From Trueperella pecoris (GTDB lineage: Bacteria > Actinomycetota > Actinomycetes > Actinomycetales > Actinomycetaceae): a stretch of DNA of 64,000 bases. The DNA is taken from assembly GCF_014926385.1 (NCBI RefSeq), contig NZ_CP053291.1, positions 1-64,000 of the forward strand, read 5' to 3'. How positions within the stretch are numbered: position 1 is the stretch's first letter; each line of letters begins with the position of its first letter. The notes under the pieces were generated by a model. That model saw only the letters and a program-made list of their open reading frames with translations. It was not told the DNA's origin and ran no database searches. The position numbers were made by a program, and so were the translations under genes. This document shows positions 1-9,009 of this stretch, piece after piece.

Positions 1-275
1 ACGTTACGGTGATCGCGACATTTGTTCAACACCGCGGCTGTGCTTTATTTTCGCTGGTGGTGTTAATTTCCCACAAAGGCTGGGCATACCGTCCGGGGGG
101 TTATGACGCGTGCGGGTCATACCAGGGGCGTACGCACTGTGAATTAATGACAATTAGCACCGAATAATCTGGGCTTTTGCCCGAAAGTCCCGCTAGAAGT
201 TATTCAGGGGATGCCTACCATCTAAGGAGTCCCTTAGTGCGACATTTGTATTCATCGGCCAAGGAGAAGACACAC

Positions 276-1001
276 ATGCCACAGAACCGGGCGCCCGTGA
301 CCGCAGGCGCAATTTATGCCGCCATTGCCTCTCTATCTCCCGCACAGCAGACGATGCTCACCGAGATCTCCAAACATGCCGAGCCCGTCACCGTCACCGA
401 ATTGGCTGACGCCCTCACGCTTCATCCCAACTCCGTACGCACCACCCTCGATTCGCTCATCGAGGTGCGCCTCATCGATCGCCAGGTGATCAAGAGCGGC
501 GGCCGCGGCCGCCCGTCGTGGGGATACTTCACGCTCGCGCCGGATACACAGACGTACGCGTCCACCCAGCTCGTCGAACTCACCACGCTTTTCTGTGACA
601 CGCTGCGCGAGAATTTCGAGGATCCCGAAGAGCAGGCCCGGAAGATCGGCCACACGTGGGGAGACAAGATCGTCGAACAGATCAACGGCGAATCCTGCAT
701 CGACCCCAGCATTCAGGCCGACATCGACATCGACGCCCGCATCTCGCAAATGCGCGTCCTGTTCACCTCGCTGGGCACCTCGGCGGCGATCAACAAGGAT
801 GATTCGCACGTCATCGACCTGCACTCGTGCCCTTTCGTCAACCGTGCCGGCACCGTCGACCCGCTGATCTGCCACATGCACGCCGGCTTCATCAACAGCG
901 TGATGGAATGCGCCTGCGGGCTCAGGGCCGAAGGCGAGCTGAGCCCCATGCGCGAGCCCGGCGTCTGCCAAATCTCGATCCGTGAAGGCGTGAATGCATG
1001 A
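276..1001 (+). CDS. SufR-like winged-helix regulator with four cysteines
   Basis: The start at 276 is preceded by AAGGAG at 261-266; an upstream in-frame start at 177 has no ribosome site. The 241-aa product has an N-terminal winged helix (repeated Thr/Leu-rich helix, then a basic wing around GGRGRP). Its C-terminal half carries cysteines in the contexts HSCPF, LICHMH and MECACG, the arrangement that holds an iron-sulfur cluster in SufR-type repressors. Cluster binding is inferred from the family. It is not next to suf genes: it overlaps a YccF gene by four bases, so its targets are unknown. It could equally be called an ArsR-like redox regulator. Confidence 0.75.
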   Translation: MPQNRAPVTAGAIYAAIASLSPAQQTMLTEISKHAEPVTVTELADALTLHPNSVRTTLDSLIEVRLIDRQVIKSGGRGRPSWGYFTLAPDTQTYASTQLVELTTLFCDTLRENFEDPEEQARKIGHTWGDKIVEQINGESCIDPSIQADIDIDARISQMRVLFTSLGTSAAINKDDSHVIDLHSCPFVNRAGTVDPLICHMHAGFINSVMECACGLRAEGELSPMREPGVCQISIREGVNA

Positions 1002-1369
1002 GCATTTTGCTCAACGTCATCTGGCTCATCTTCGGCGGCATCCCGCTCTTCCTCTGGTACGTGATCGTTGGCCTGATCAGCTTCATCTTTATCGTGACGA
1101 TCCCCGCCGGCGTTGCGTGCCTGCGCATCGCGGGATACGTGCTGTGGCCGTTTGGCCGCCACGTGGTTGACAAGCCCGGCGCGGGCGCTGGCTCGGGGTT
1201 GATGAACGTGGTGTGGTTCCTCGTCGCAGGCTTGTGGCTCGCCGTCGGGCACGTGCTCACCGCGGCTGGGCTTGCGTTGACGATCATCGGCATTCCGCTG
1301 GCGATCGCCAACCTCAAACTCGTCCCCGTCACCTGCTTCCCCTTCGGCAAGCGAGTCCTCACGCGTTAG
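998..1369 (+). CDS. YccF (DUF307) family inner-membrane protein
   Basis: This 123-aa protein is almost wholly hydrophobic and has two repeated halves. Each half begins with a LNVIW or MNVVW type segment and ends in a WPFG or FPFG turn, which is the YccF domain duplication. About four membrane segments are expected. It is translationally coupled to the upstream regulator through an ATGA overlap. The family function is not established. Confidence 0.8.
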   Translation: MSILLNVIWLIFGGIPLFLWYVIVGLISFIFIVTIPAGVACLRIAGYVLWPFGRHVVDKPGAGAGSGLMNVVWFLVAGLWLAVGHVLTAAGLALTIIGIPLAIANLKLVPVTCFPFGKRVLTR

Positions 1370-1504
1370 GGCCGACGACGCACGGTCGGCCGGCTCACGA
1401 GCGCAGGCTTGCGTTCGGCCGGATAGATTAACTGCAAGGCCGACGCGGCTCGCCCGCCTGGGCGACCGGCGGCTCCGGCGTCGTGAACCGGGCGTCGGTA
1501 GAGT

Positions 1505-2713
1505 TCAGGGACGATACTCGACCAGGTCGCCGTCGTCGAACTCGAGGCGAATCGACGGTGCGACCAGATCAATCTGAACCGTGAGGGAGCCGTCCCCGCG
1601 CCCGCTGACGCGGTACGTTAGCTGCTCGTTGGCTTTCTCCAGCACCTCGACCCGGGCGTCGACCAACCACGGATGACGACGCCGTGCCGCCACCAGCGCC
1701 TGATAGTGGCGATACATCCACCAACCGAACTCCGTCAGCTCGGCGGGGGAGGCGGGTAGGGGCGCGCGGATTTGATCATCGCTCGAGGCGCCCTCGCCCT
1801 TCACGCCGCGAAATGCCTGCTCATCACCCTGATATATCGACGGGATACCCGGCAGCGAGAAGAGGATGGAGGCGGCGATCGCGGCGCCGTCGTCGCCGAC
1901 GACCGAGGCAATCCGATCGACGTCGTGATTCCCTACGAAAATTTGCATACGGTGGTGCGCCGAAAACTCGTTATGCCGCTCGAGGGCGTGGGCAAGCTCC
2001 CACAGGTTGCGGTCCTTGAGCGACGACCAAATGCCCTTCCACAACTCGTACTGCGTGACCGTGTCGAGGTGGCCCTCATCGATCAGGCCAAGATAGTCGC
2101 CGTGAATAATTTCGCCGAGGAAGACCGCCCCGGGGTAATCGGCGCGAACGCGCTGCGTCACGCGCGCCCAGAAATCATTCGGCACCGAATACGCCACGTC
2201 CAGGCGCCACCCAGCGATGCCACGCGCCAGCCAGAACTCCATCGCCTCCACCACAAGATCCTCCGTGGCGGGGACGTTGTGATCCAGTTCGGCCAGGTCA
2301 AGGTGGCCCTCCCAGTGCTGGGGGTAGCCGTCTGCGGCCATGATCACCGGCGACGGTTCGCCGCGCTGCGCCGCGAGCGTGAGCGGATGCTGGACGCCCA
2401 GGTGATTGAAAACGCCGTCTAGGATCACGTGGAGACCACGGCGCTGACACTCGGCGATGAGCCAATCGAAGTCCTCATTCGTGCCGAGGCGACGATCGAT
2501 CTTCAGGTGATCCGTCGTGTCATAGCCATGCGTGGTCGATTCGAACAACGGGCCGAACAGGATGCCATTGCAACCCAGCTCCACGACATAATCGAGCCAC
2601 GGCTCCAGGTTGCACAGGCGATGGGCTTGCCCGTCGTCCTTCCACCCCCAGCGGATCGGGGCGCCCAATGCGCCCAACGGGTAAACCTGCCACCAGATCG
2701 CATGTTCTAGCAC
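1505..2713 (-). CDS. GH13 alpha-amylase family glycosidase
   Basis: The GTG start at 2713 follows AAGGAG (complement of 2719-2724) and gives 402 aa beginning VLEHAIWWQVYP. A longer frame to 2917 is Ala/Arg-rich and has no ribosome site. All four GH13 signatures are visible: DGVFNH, GWRLDVAYS (catalytic Asp), LGEII (acid Glu) and GNHDVDR. With no signal peptide, a cytoplasmic role in breaking alpha-glucan or maltooligosaccharide is likely. The size and compact form resemble cyclomaltodextrinase/neopullulanase-like enzymes without N-terminal domains; the exact substrate cannot be read from sequence. It is transcribed alone. Confidence 0.85.
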   Translation of the reverse strand: MLEHAIWWQVYPLGALGAPIRWGWKDDGQAHRLCNLEPWLDYVVELGCNGILFGPLFESTTHGYDTTDHLKIDRRLGTNEDFDWLIAECQRRGLHVILDGVFNHLGVQHPLTLAAQRGEPSPVIMAADGYPQHWEGHLDLAELDHNVPATEDLVVEAMEFWLARGIAGWRLDVAYSVPNDFWARVTQRVRADYPGAVFLGEIIHGDYLGLIDEGHLDTVTQYELWKGIWSSLKDRNLWELAHALERHNEFSAHHRMQIFVGNHDVDRIASVVGDDGAAIAASILFSLPGIPSIYQGDEQAFRGVKGEGASSDDQIRAPLPASPAELTEFGWWMYRHYQALVAARRRHPWLVDARVEVLEKANEQLTYRVSGRGDGSLTVQIDLVAPSIRLEFDDGDLVEYRP

Positions 2714-3111
2714 GGTAACTCCTTCGTTTGGTGCCTTCCAGCGTACTCCGTTGGGGCAGGTCGCGCGCGTGCCATGCCGGCCGCGCCCGCGAATCTGCCT
2801 GCCCCGCCCGCCGCCCGCCCGCCACCGGCCGCCGCTAGGCTGCCGGCCATGCCCGCGAGCCTGCCGGCCGCGCCCGCGCTGTACTAACCTGCAAAAACGT
2901 GTGTGAAATGTCCGCAATTTAGTGCGGTCGCGGCCACCTTAATACAGCGGGAGCAAAACGGGCCCGGCGCTACCGCGCTGCGCGGCCACCTTAATACAGC
3001 GCGAGCAAAACGGGGCGGCAAAAAGTGTGTGCTCCCGAGCCGCCGTAGAGGGGTGGGCCTTCCGTGTGTGAAAACGCTTCCAGAAATCGCGCAAATCAGG
3101 CCAGGAGTGTG
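2714..3111. other. Non-coding interval, GC-rich, with repeat fragments
   Basis: No credible gene is seen. The first part (2760-2880) is a run of GCC/CCGGCC-type low-complexity sequence. The second part holds degenerate pieces of the dispersed palindromic repeat that also occurs near 8.9, 51.4, 61.0 and 62.4 kb. Confidence 0.6.
2877..3013. repeat. Half-copies of dispersed palindrome plus 31-bp direct repeat
   Basis: A left-arm piece (cgctgtactaacctg) lies at 2877-2891. Two 31-bp copies containing the right-arm sequence ttaatacagcg lie at 2931-2961 and 2983-3013; they differ at one base and are spaced 52 bp apart. Both right-arm copies run on into the same gagcaaaacgg tail, so the unit was duplicated as a whole. 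Confidence 0.65.
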
Positions 3112-3160
3112 CCAAAAAAGAAAATGTCTCGTGTCACAGGCGAACCTGTGACACGAGACA
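3112..3160 (-). terminator. Rho-independent terminator of tRNA-Pro
   Basis: A perfect 16-bp stem (3125-3140 with 3145-3160) closes a CGAA loop. Read on the minus strand it is followed by a T-rich tract (complement of 3113-3124). It lies just downstream of the minus-strand tRNA-Pro gene. Confidence 0.85.
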
Positions 3161-3169
3161 TCCTAAGAG

Positions 3170-3243
<74 letters not shown>

Positions 3244-3466
3244 GTGTCTTGCGACTGATTAATCCTAACCAAAACTGCCCCCATTTTGAAATTGGGGTAA
3301 TCACTGCGCCGGACTTCACACTCTTTCGTGGCCGGTGCAGGTTCAGGCGGACTGTCGACGCCGGAGAAAAAGGTGAGTTTGTCAGCTATTTAGCGTAGCT
3401 GGGCATGGGGCCTGGTTTTGCCAATCGGCGCTGGCCCGAAGCCGCCAGCCCAGCGCCCAGCCCTCC

Positions 3467-4579
3467 TCAGGCATGCGCGCCGGCGAGCGGAATTGCATCG
3501 ATGATGATGGCCTCGGGCGGACAGAAGGTTCGCACGGGCATGTACGTTGACGACCCGATGCCAGCCGAAACCTGCACCCACGCGGCGCGCGGCTCATCCT
3601 TGGCGATCACCGCGCCGTCGCCCTTGATGGCGGGCGCGGATTGCTCATTCCTTGGCCACTCAAAAAGCCCCGACGCCAACGCCGGATCCAGGTCGCAATT
3701 CGACACGATCGCGTTGTGCGGCGGCAGGCACACCTGGCCACCATGTGTGTGACCGGCGAAAATGAGGGAACAGCCGTCGTCGACCATGCGCGACAACACG
3801 CGCTGGTATGGCGCATGCGTGACGCCGATGCGCGCATACGGCCGCGCCTGTGCACCTTCGACAGTGGCCGCTTCGCGCTCCCAGCCTGACGACGCCCCGC
3901 CGCCATTTCCCGCGAGCCCGGCCAGACCGGCACCGCCACCAGCCGCGCCCCCGGCCTCGGCGTCGCTCCCGACACCGCGCGCCGCGGGCGGCGGAAAACG
4001 GTCGAGCCCCATGTGGGCGTCATCAACGCCGACGAAGTCCAAGTCCCAACCGGCCACGCGCATGGTGGCCCGCGTGTTCGTCAGATCCACCCAGCCGCGC
4101 GCCTTGAACGCGGCCCGCATGTCGCGCCACGGAAGGGGGGTGACGCGCGCCCGGTCGGCGTCGTCGACCTGCTTGCTGGATGGCCCGCGCAGGTACCGGA
4201 ACGGATTTTTGAACGTGGGCGCGACGTAGTCGTTCGAGCCGAACACGAAGACGCCTGGGACGTCAAGCAGCCCGTCGAGGGCGTCGAGCACGGGGGCGAT
4301 GGCCTCGGCTTGGGCGATCATGTCGCCGGTGAGCACGACGAGGTCCGGCTTGGTATCTGCAAGGTCGCGCAGGAAGGCGAGCCGCTTCGTGTGCCGCGCG
4401 AGCGTGTGGGCGTCCGAGATATGGAGAATGCGTAGCGGCTTCGCGTCCCTGCTGGGTAACAGCACAGAACGGCGGCGCAACCTGTAGCTGTGCGAGTGAA
4501 TCAGCCCGTAGGCCAGCGACCCCAGGCCCACGGCCAGCACGCTCGCGCCTCCTGCGAGTGCGGCGATAGTTTTGCGCAT
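3467..4579 (-). CDS. Membrane-anchored metallophosphoesterase
   Basis: The start at 4579 has an AGGAG site at the complement of 4584-4588 and gives 370 aa beginning MRKTIAALAGG. A single N-terminal hydrophobic segment suggests an anchor. Metal-binding motifs of the calcineurin-like family follow in order: SDAH, TGDM, GSND (replacing GNHD), THAPYQ and the hallmark GHTHGGQ. A Gly/Ala-rich insertion lies between GVDDAHMG and the HAPYQ motif. It follows the PBP gene by 85 bp on the same strand, the usual ponA2-metallophosphoesterase pairing in actinobacteria. The substrate is unknown. Confidence 0.85.
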   Translation of the reverse strand: MRKTIAALAGGASVLAVGLGSLAYGLIHSHSYRLRRRSVLLPSRDAKPLRILHISDAHTLARHTKRLAFLRDLADTKPDLVVLTGDMIAQAEAIAPVLDALDGLLDVPGVFVFGSNDYVAPTFKNPFRYLRGPSSKQVDDADRARVTPLPWRDMRAAFKARGWVDLTNTRATMRVAGWDLDFVGVDDAHMGLDRFPPPAARGVGSDAEAGGAAGGGAGLAGLAGNGGGASSGWEREAATVEGAQARPYARIGVTHAPYQRVLSRMVDDGCSLIFAGHTHGGQVCLPPHNAIVSNCDLDPALASGLFEWPRNEQSAPAIKGDGAVIAKDEPRAAWVQVSAGIGSSTYMPVRTFCPPEAIIIDAIPLAGAHA

Positions 4580-4664
4580 TTTTCTCCTCTTTTCCAACGA
4601 CGCCGTCAGCCCCAGTGGCGCTGCGTGTCGCGTTGGCTGCTTGCCGGGCACTCCGCCGCCAGGG

Positions 4665-7085
4665 CTAGTTCCCGGCCGAAATCCAGATCTCGATACGTTG
4701 GCCCGGGGTGGCGGGCTCGCCGGGTGCGGGCACCTGACGCAATACCGTGCCGGCCGGCTGGTCGGAGCGCTCGGCCCGAGTGACGTAGCCAAAGCCCGCG
4801 ACGAGCGCCGCATCCTGAGCTTCCTGTTGCGATTTGCCGACGAGCGCCGGGGCGGCCGCTTTGGCGTTGTTCGCGTCGGGTGACTCGGCGGCGTCGGGCT
4901 CGGTAAGGTCGGTGCGCGATGCTGGGCGTATGCTCTTGGTTGGCTTCTTGAAGGGGATGACCGGCTCGTCGGCGAGGGCGGCGTCCATGAAAGCCTTGAA
5001 CGTCATGGCGGGGTAAAGGCCGCCGAAGACTTCCTTGTGGTAGACGCCCTTGATGACGGAATCGAACATCGACACGTAACCCTCGTGGTGGCCCTGCCAG
5101 ATGGCGGTGGCCAGCTGCGGGGTGTAGCCCACGAACCAGGCGTTAGTGTCCGAATTCGCGGTTCCGGTCTTGCCGGCTGCCGGGCGGCCACCGGCCAACA
5201 TTGCGCGCGCACCCGTGGCGCCGGGGGAGACGACGGCCTGTAGCGCCGTCGTCGTCTGACGGGCGAGGTCGGCTTCGATCACTTGCCGGCACTGCGGCTT
5301 GCGCTCGGACAGGACGTTGCCCTTCGAGTCCTCGATCTTGGTGTAGGACTGCGGCTCGCAGCGGTTGCCGTCAGCGGCGATGGTCGCCATGGCCGATGCC
5401 ATCGACAGCGGGGTCACCGGGTTGGTTCCGATGATGGCTGCCGGGTTGGGGACGAGCGGGAGGGGCTGGCCCTTCTCGTTGGGCAGGCCAAGGTTGACGA
5501 CCTGTTCGAATTCCTTATCGCCGTCGAGGGCGATGCGGCCGCGCTCGACGCCGAGTTTGGAGGCCATGTCCATAATCTTGCACAGGTCCATCTTGTTCGC
5601 CATCTGGGCAAACGCCGGGTTGACGGACTTCTTCGTCGCCTCAAGAACGGTCATCGTGCCCGTGCTCAGGCCTTCGAGCGTGCCCGGGCCCCACGCCTCG
5701 CCGGGGCGCGCGCCGGGGGCGCAACTGATCTTCCACGAGCCGGGCTGGAACTTCATGGGCGCGCCATTGACGCGATCCATCAGACTGTGCCCCTCGTTAA
5801 GCCATTCCATGAGTGCGAAGAGCTTAAATGTTGAACCGGCTTGGAAGCCCGAGCCGCCACCCATGTTCATGCCGGCGTTAAGGTTGAGCGTCATGTCGTT
5901 GGGGCGTTCCGCCGTGGGGTTGCCGTAGGCAGTGTTTTGCACCATGGCGCGGATGTGGCCGGTTCCGGGCTCGATCGAGGATAGTGCCAGGTTGATCGAG
6001 GAAGGATCGTCAACGGGGATCGAGTTCACGACGGCGTCGAACGCCGCTTTTTGCTCAGTCGGGTCAATGGTGGTGTGGATGACGATGCCGCCACGGTAGA
6101 GAGCCTGCGTGCGTTCTTCGCGCGTCTTACCCAGGGCGGGGTCGTTGAGGGCGTCCTTGACGGCCCACTCGCAGAAGTAGGCGGAGATGCCGGCTTCTGC
6201 GCAACCATTGGGGACGTTGGTGACGTTGAGCATGTCCGCGATCGGGACGGCGACGGCGGCCTCCAGCTCCTCGCGGGTGATCATGTCGAGCTTGTACATC
6301 TGGCCCAGCACCGTGTCGCGGCGCTTCTTGGCCTGCTCGGGGGCAGTGACGGGATTCCACTTTCCGGGCGCCTGCGTGATGCCCGCGATCATGGCCGCCT
6401 GCGGGAGCGAAACGTCCTTGGCTGACACGCCGAAGAAGTAGCGCGCCGCGGCCTCCACGCCCCACTGCGACGGCCCGAACTGGGCAAGGTTGAGGTAGCC
6501 GGTGAGGATCTCGTCTTTGGAGAGCTTGTTCTCGACGGCGATCGCGTAGCGTGCCTCGTTGAGCTTGCGTGAGATGGATCGCTTGGTGGCCGACGCGATG
6601 ACCGAGGCGTCCCCAAGTACCCGGCCCTCTTCGATGATGGCGTTCTTCACGTACTGCTGGGTGATGGTGGAACCGCCTGCGAGGCGTCCGCCCGTGAAGT
6701 TGTTGAGCGCCGCGCCGATCAGGCCCTGGGCGTCAATGCCGTGGTGGGAGTAAAAACGCTCGTCCTCAATGGCGACGGCGGCCTGCTTGATGAGCGGCGA
6801 AATCTGATCCGAAGCGACGACGATGCGGTTCTCCGCAAAGAACGTTGCCAAGCGGCTGCCGTCGGAGGCGAGGATGACTGACTGTTCGGAAGGCTTGGTG
6901 AAGTCGATGTCAGTCGGCAAATCGTCAAAGACGCGGGTGCCCGCGTTGGCAACAGTGCCCGTCGTTGCTGCGATCGGCAAAGCGGCAGCGGCAAGGATGC
7001 CGCCGCCAATTCCGGTCAGCAAAAAGAAGCTCAAGAGTGCAACGATGAGCTGTCGAATGGTCATATTCCGGCCAGAAGTCTGCAT
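4665..7085 (-). CDS. Class A penicillin-binding protein with C-terminal PASTA domain
   Basis: This 806-aa bifunctional peptidoglycan synthase resembles PonA2. A membrane segment lies at about residues 10-40. The GT51 transglycosylase domain has EDERFYSHHG (E107) and STITQQYVKN. The transpeptidase has S418-TFK, S487-V-N and K639-TGTAN. One PASTA domain occupies about 742-806 and ends VEIW-like (IEIWISAGN). No clear ribosome site precedes the first ATG at 7085, and ATG at 7064 is an alternative. It is divergent from the WhiB gene, with about 236 bp of shared promoter region, and is followed by the metallophosphoesterase. Confidence 0.93.
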   Translation of the reverse strand: MQTSGRNMTIRQLIVALLSFFLLTGIGGGILAAAALPIAATTGTVANAGTRVFDDLPTDIDFTKPSEQSVILASDGSRLATFFAENRIVVASDQISPLIKQAAVAIEDERFYSHHGIDAQGLIGAALNNFTGGRLAGGSTITQQYVKNAIIEEGRVLGDASVIASATKRSISRKLNEARYAIAVENKLSKDEILTGYLNLAQFGPSQWGVEAAARYFFGVSAKDVSLPQAAMIAGITQAPGKWNPVTAPEQAKKRRDTVLGQMYKLDMITREELEAAVAVPIADMLNVTNVPNGCAEAGISAYFCEWAVKDALNDPALGKTREERTQALYRGGIVIHTTIDPTEQKAAFDAVVNSIPVDDPSSINLALSSIEPGTGHIRAMVQNTAYGNPTAERPNDMTLNLNAGMNMGGGSGFQAGSTFKLFALMEWLNEGHSLMDRVNGAPMKFQPGSWKISCAPGARPGEAWGPGTLEGLSTGTMTVLEATKKSVNPAFAQMANKMDLCKIMDMASKLGVERGRIALDGDKEFEQVVNLGLPNEKGQPLPLVPNPAAIIGTNPVTPLSMASAMATIAADGNRCEPQSYTKIEDSKGNVLSERKPQCRQVIEADLARQTTTALQAVVSPGATGARAMLAGGRPAAGKTGTANSDTNAWFVGYTPQLATAIWQGHHEGYVSMFDSVIKGVYHKEVFGGLYPAMTFKAFMDAALADEPVIPFKKPTKSIRPASRTDLTEPDAAESPDANNAKAAAPALVGKSQQEAQDAALVAGFGYVTRAERSDQPAGTVLRQVPAPGEPATPGQRIEIWISAGN

Positions 7086-7321
7086 GTTTCAACAATAATA
7101 GGTGGCGCGAACGAAATGGCGTGAACTGGGCCATGTTGTGCCAAGAGTGGTGAAGTTGGCGTGGCGGGTGGGGGTGTGGGTGGCGTTGGACGGGAGCGCG
7201 CCGCTGGGCGCGGAAATGTTGGATGTGATTTTGTCGGTCGGCTTCGGTAACATGGTTATCAGGTGACCACGGTCACGCCGGTCCGGAAGCAAAGGCGCTT
7301 TCGGAGAAGGGAAAGAATGAT

Positions 7322-7660
7322 ATGACCCAAGTTTACGAGGATCAGACATGGGCAGTGCAGGCTCTCTGTGCTGATTCCGATCCAGATGCTCTTTTCGTTC
7401 GGGGCTCGGCCCAGGCAGACGCGCGTCAAATGTGTTTCTCCTGCCCAGTGCGTATCGAATGTCTTGCGGATGCCCTAGATTCGCAGATGGTTTTCGGTGT
7501 GTGGGGCGGAATGACGGAGCGCGAGCGCCGCGCTCTGGTTCGGCGGTTCCCGAACGTGACGGATTGGTGGGAGTACCTCACGCAGTCGAATGACGGGCTC
7601 GCGAGTGAGCTCCGCGCCGGCCGCATTCCGCGTCTTTCGCGTCGTCCCGCTGCGCGATAG
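7322..7660 (+). CDS. WhiB-family iron-sulfur regulator (WhiB4-like)
   Basis: The 112-aa protein has the four cluster cysteines (ALC, then MCFSCPVRIEC) and the GVWGGMTERERR turn that defines WhiB proteins. A basic C-terminal tail (RIPRLSRRPAAR) would contact DNA. Its place beside a PonA2-like gene matches whiB4 of mycobacteria, so a redox-sensing role is likely. An ATG four bases upstream runs into an immediate stop, which supports the start at 7322. Confidence 0.92.
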   Translation: MTQVYEDQTWAVQALCADSDPDALFVRGSAQADARQMCFSCPVRIECLADALDSQMVFGVWGGMTERERRALVRRFPNVTDWWEYLTQSNDGLASELRAGRIPRLSRRPAAR

Positions 7661-7938
7661 GGTTGGTGATGGTGGGGTCAATGGTGCCCCCTTCTACATC
7701 CGAGCTCGTGTGAGGGGTCCTTCCCGTCGTGGGCGTCTTCCCTTCGGGGTGCCCCCTGTGGAGAACTTCTGGTATCGGCCTTTGCTGGTTGGCCTTTGCC
7801 GGGTGGTCTAGGCCTTAGCCAGGCCCGTACATCCCTGCCTCAGGATTGCGTCGGATACCCGGCTCTCCGGTGGAAACGAAAGCCTAAGAGTGTGGTAATT
7901 TCTTGCCGGAGCTGGCGTTGTCTCACTACGCTGGGCGT

Positions 7939-8094
7939 ATGACTAAATGGGAATACGTCACTGTGCCGCTCCTTGCGCACAACACGAAGCAGATTTTGGA
8001 TACGTGGGGGAAGGACGGCTACGAGCTTGTTGCCGTCATCCCCGGGCCGAACGGGACCAACCCGGTCGCATACATGAAGAGGCCGGTCGAGTAA
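7939..8094 (+). CDS. Small DUF4177-like protein
   Basis: This 51-aa protein begins MTKWEYVTVPLL and contains WGKDGYELVAVIPGP, the pattern of short DUF4177-type proteins found beside the RidA-like gene in actinobacteria (Rv3678A from memory). It ends two bases before the RidA start, so the two are probably co-translated. Function is unknown. The 278-bp interval upstream of it shows no feature I can name. Confidence 0.75.
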   Translation: MTKWEYVTVPLLAHNTKQILDTWGKDGYELVAVIPGPNGTNPVAYMKRPVE

Positions 8095-8096
8095 TC

Positions 8097-8552
8097 ATGT
8101 TGGTTTCAGATCGCCTCGCCGAGCTTGGCATCGAGCTTCCGGCCGTCGCCGCGCCCGTGGCGGCATACATTCCCGCCCAGCGGATCGGCAACGAGGTGCG
8201 CACCTCCGGCCAGCTTCCGTTTGTTGACGGCCAGCTCACGACTGGCAAGGTCGGTTCGCGCGTCACTCCCGAAATCGCGAACTCGCTTGCTGCGCAGTGC
8301 GCGCTCAACGCATTGGCGGCCGCCGCGGATGCCGTTGGTGGCGTTGACCGCCTTGTGGGAGTTTCACATGTGACCGGGTTTGTGGCGTCTTCGCCCGAAT
8401 TCACTGGTCAGCCGGGGGTTGTCAACGGGGCCTCGGAACTGTTGGGAAAGATCTTTGGAGAGGCGGGTGCGCACACTCGCTCCGCCGTGGGTGTGGCGGT
8501 TCTTCCGCTCGATGCCCCCGTTGAAGTGGAAGTCACGTTTATCGCCGAATAG
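8097..8552 (+). CDS. RidA/YjgF/Rv3678c-like protein
   Basis: The start at 8097 lies two bases after the previous stop. The 151-aa product has the RidA fold features: SGQLPFVDGQL near residue 40, the alternating Ala-rich helix after PEIANSLAAQCALNAL, and a VEVEVTFIAE C-terminus. The GQLP motif and lack of the classic Arg-binding IPP region point to the divergent YjgF group typical of actinobacteria rather than canonical enamine deaminase. It is probably in one operon with the DUF4177 gene. Confidence 0.82.
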   Translation: MLVSDRLAELGIELPAVAAPVAAYIPAQRIGNEVRTSGQLPFVDGQLTTGKVGSRVTPEIANSLAAQCALNALAAAADAVGGVDRLVGVSHVTGFVASSPEFTGQPGVVNGASELLGKIFGEAGAHTRSAVGVAVLPLDAPVEVEVTFIAE

Positions 8553-8734
8553 TCCCGTCGGTGTCGGCGACTTCGCCGACTGATGTGGGGCCGATGTGAC
8601 GTCTGACGGTGCTCGATGAGGTCGGCTGGTGGGGCCTGTTGTCCGGCCGGGGTGCCGACCCACTTGCTCGAATCTCGACCGATTTGCCCGTTGCGTGCCG
8701 TGTTTCGGCGAGAGTGCCCTCGAGGTTGGTGACG

Positions 8735-8798
8735 TTCGATGTAGGAATATGGACCGATCTTCATATATACGAGGATCGGTCCATATTCCTACATCGAA
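8735..8798. repeat. Perfect 25-bp inverted repeat with AT-rich loop
   Basis: Arms 8735-8759 and 8774-8798 are exact reverse complements (ttcgatgtaggaatatgg...). They enclose a 14-nt loop containing catatatac. It lies in the RidA-Crp spacer and carries no T-tract on either side, so it is not a standard terminator. Confidence 0.85.
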
Positions 8799-8907
8799 GG
8801 ACGTCGTCTGAGGCGTGTGCGGCATCGTCGGCGCCGATGACGCCCGAATCGGGCTGCCGAGGCAGGCTGGCGGTGGGCTGGGCGCTAAACCGCCTTCTTC
8901 GCGCACC

Positions 8908-8968
8908 ATTAAAGTGGTTGCCGCTGTAGCAATCTACGCCAGATTACTACAGCGGCAACCACTTTAAT
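8908..8968. repeat. Dispersed palindromic repeat, near-full copy
   Basis: Arms 8908-8935 and 8941-8968 match over 28 bp with one mismatch and enclose the loop ACGCC. The inner arm is the family core (cgctgtagNaatct). The flanks are also shared with other copies: cgcaccatt on the left recurs near 51.4 kb, and ggtttcggcgg on the right recurs at 62.4 kb. Confidence 0.85.
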
Positions 8969-9009
8969 ATGGTTTCGGCGGGCGTCAGCGTCTCGCCCCC
9001 GCTCCGAGC

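Noticed and set aside
2714-2917. N-terminal extension of the GH13 enzyme
   Set aside because: The extra 68 codons are Arg/Gly/Ala-rich low-complexity sequence, with no ribosome site, whereas GTG at 2713 has a perfect AAGGAG.
7661-7938. A structured RNA gene between whiB and the DUF4177 gene
   Set aside because: The interval has some GC-rich short dyads, but I could not match it to SRP RNA, RNase P RNA, 6C RNA or a riboswitch.
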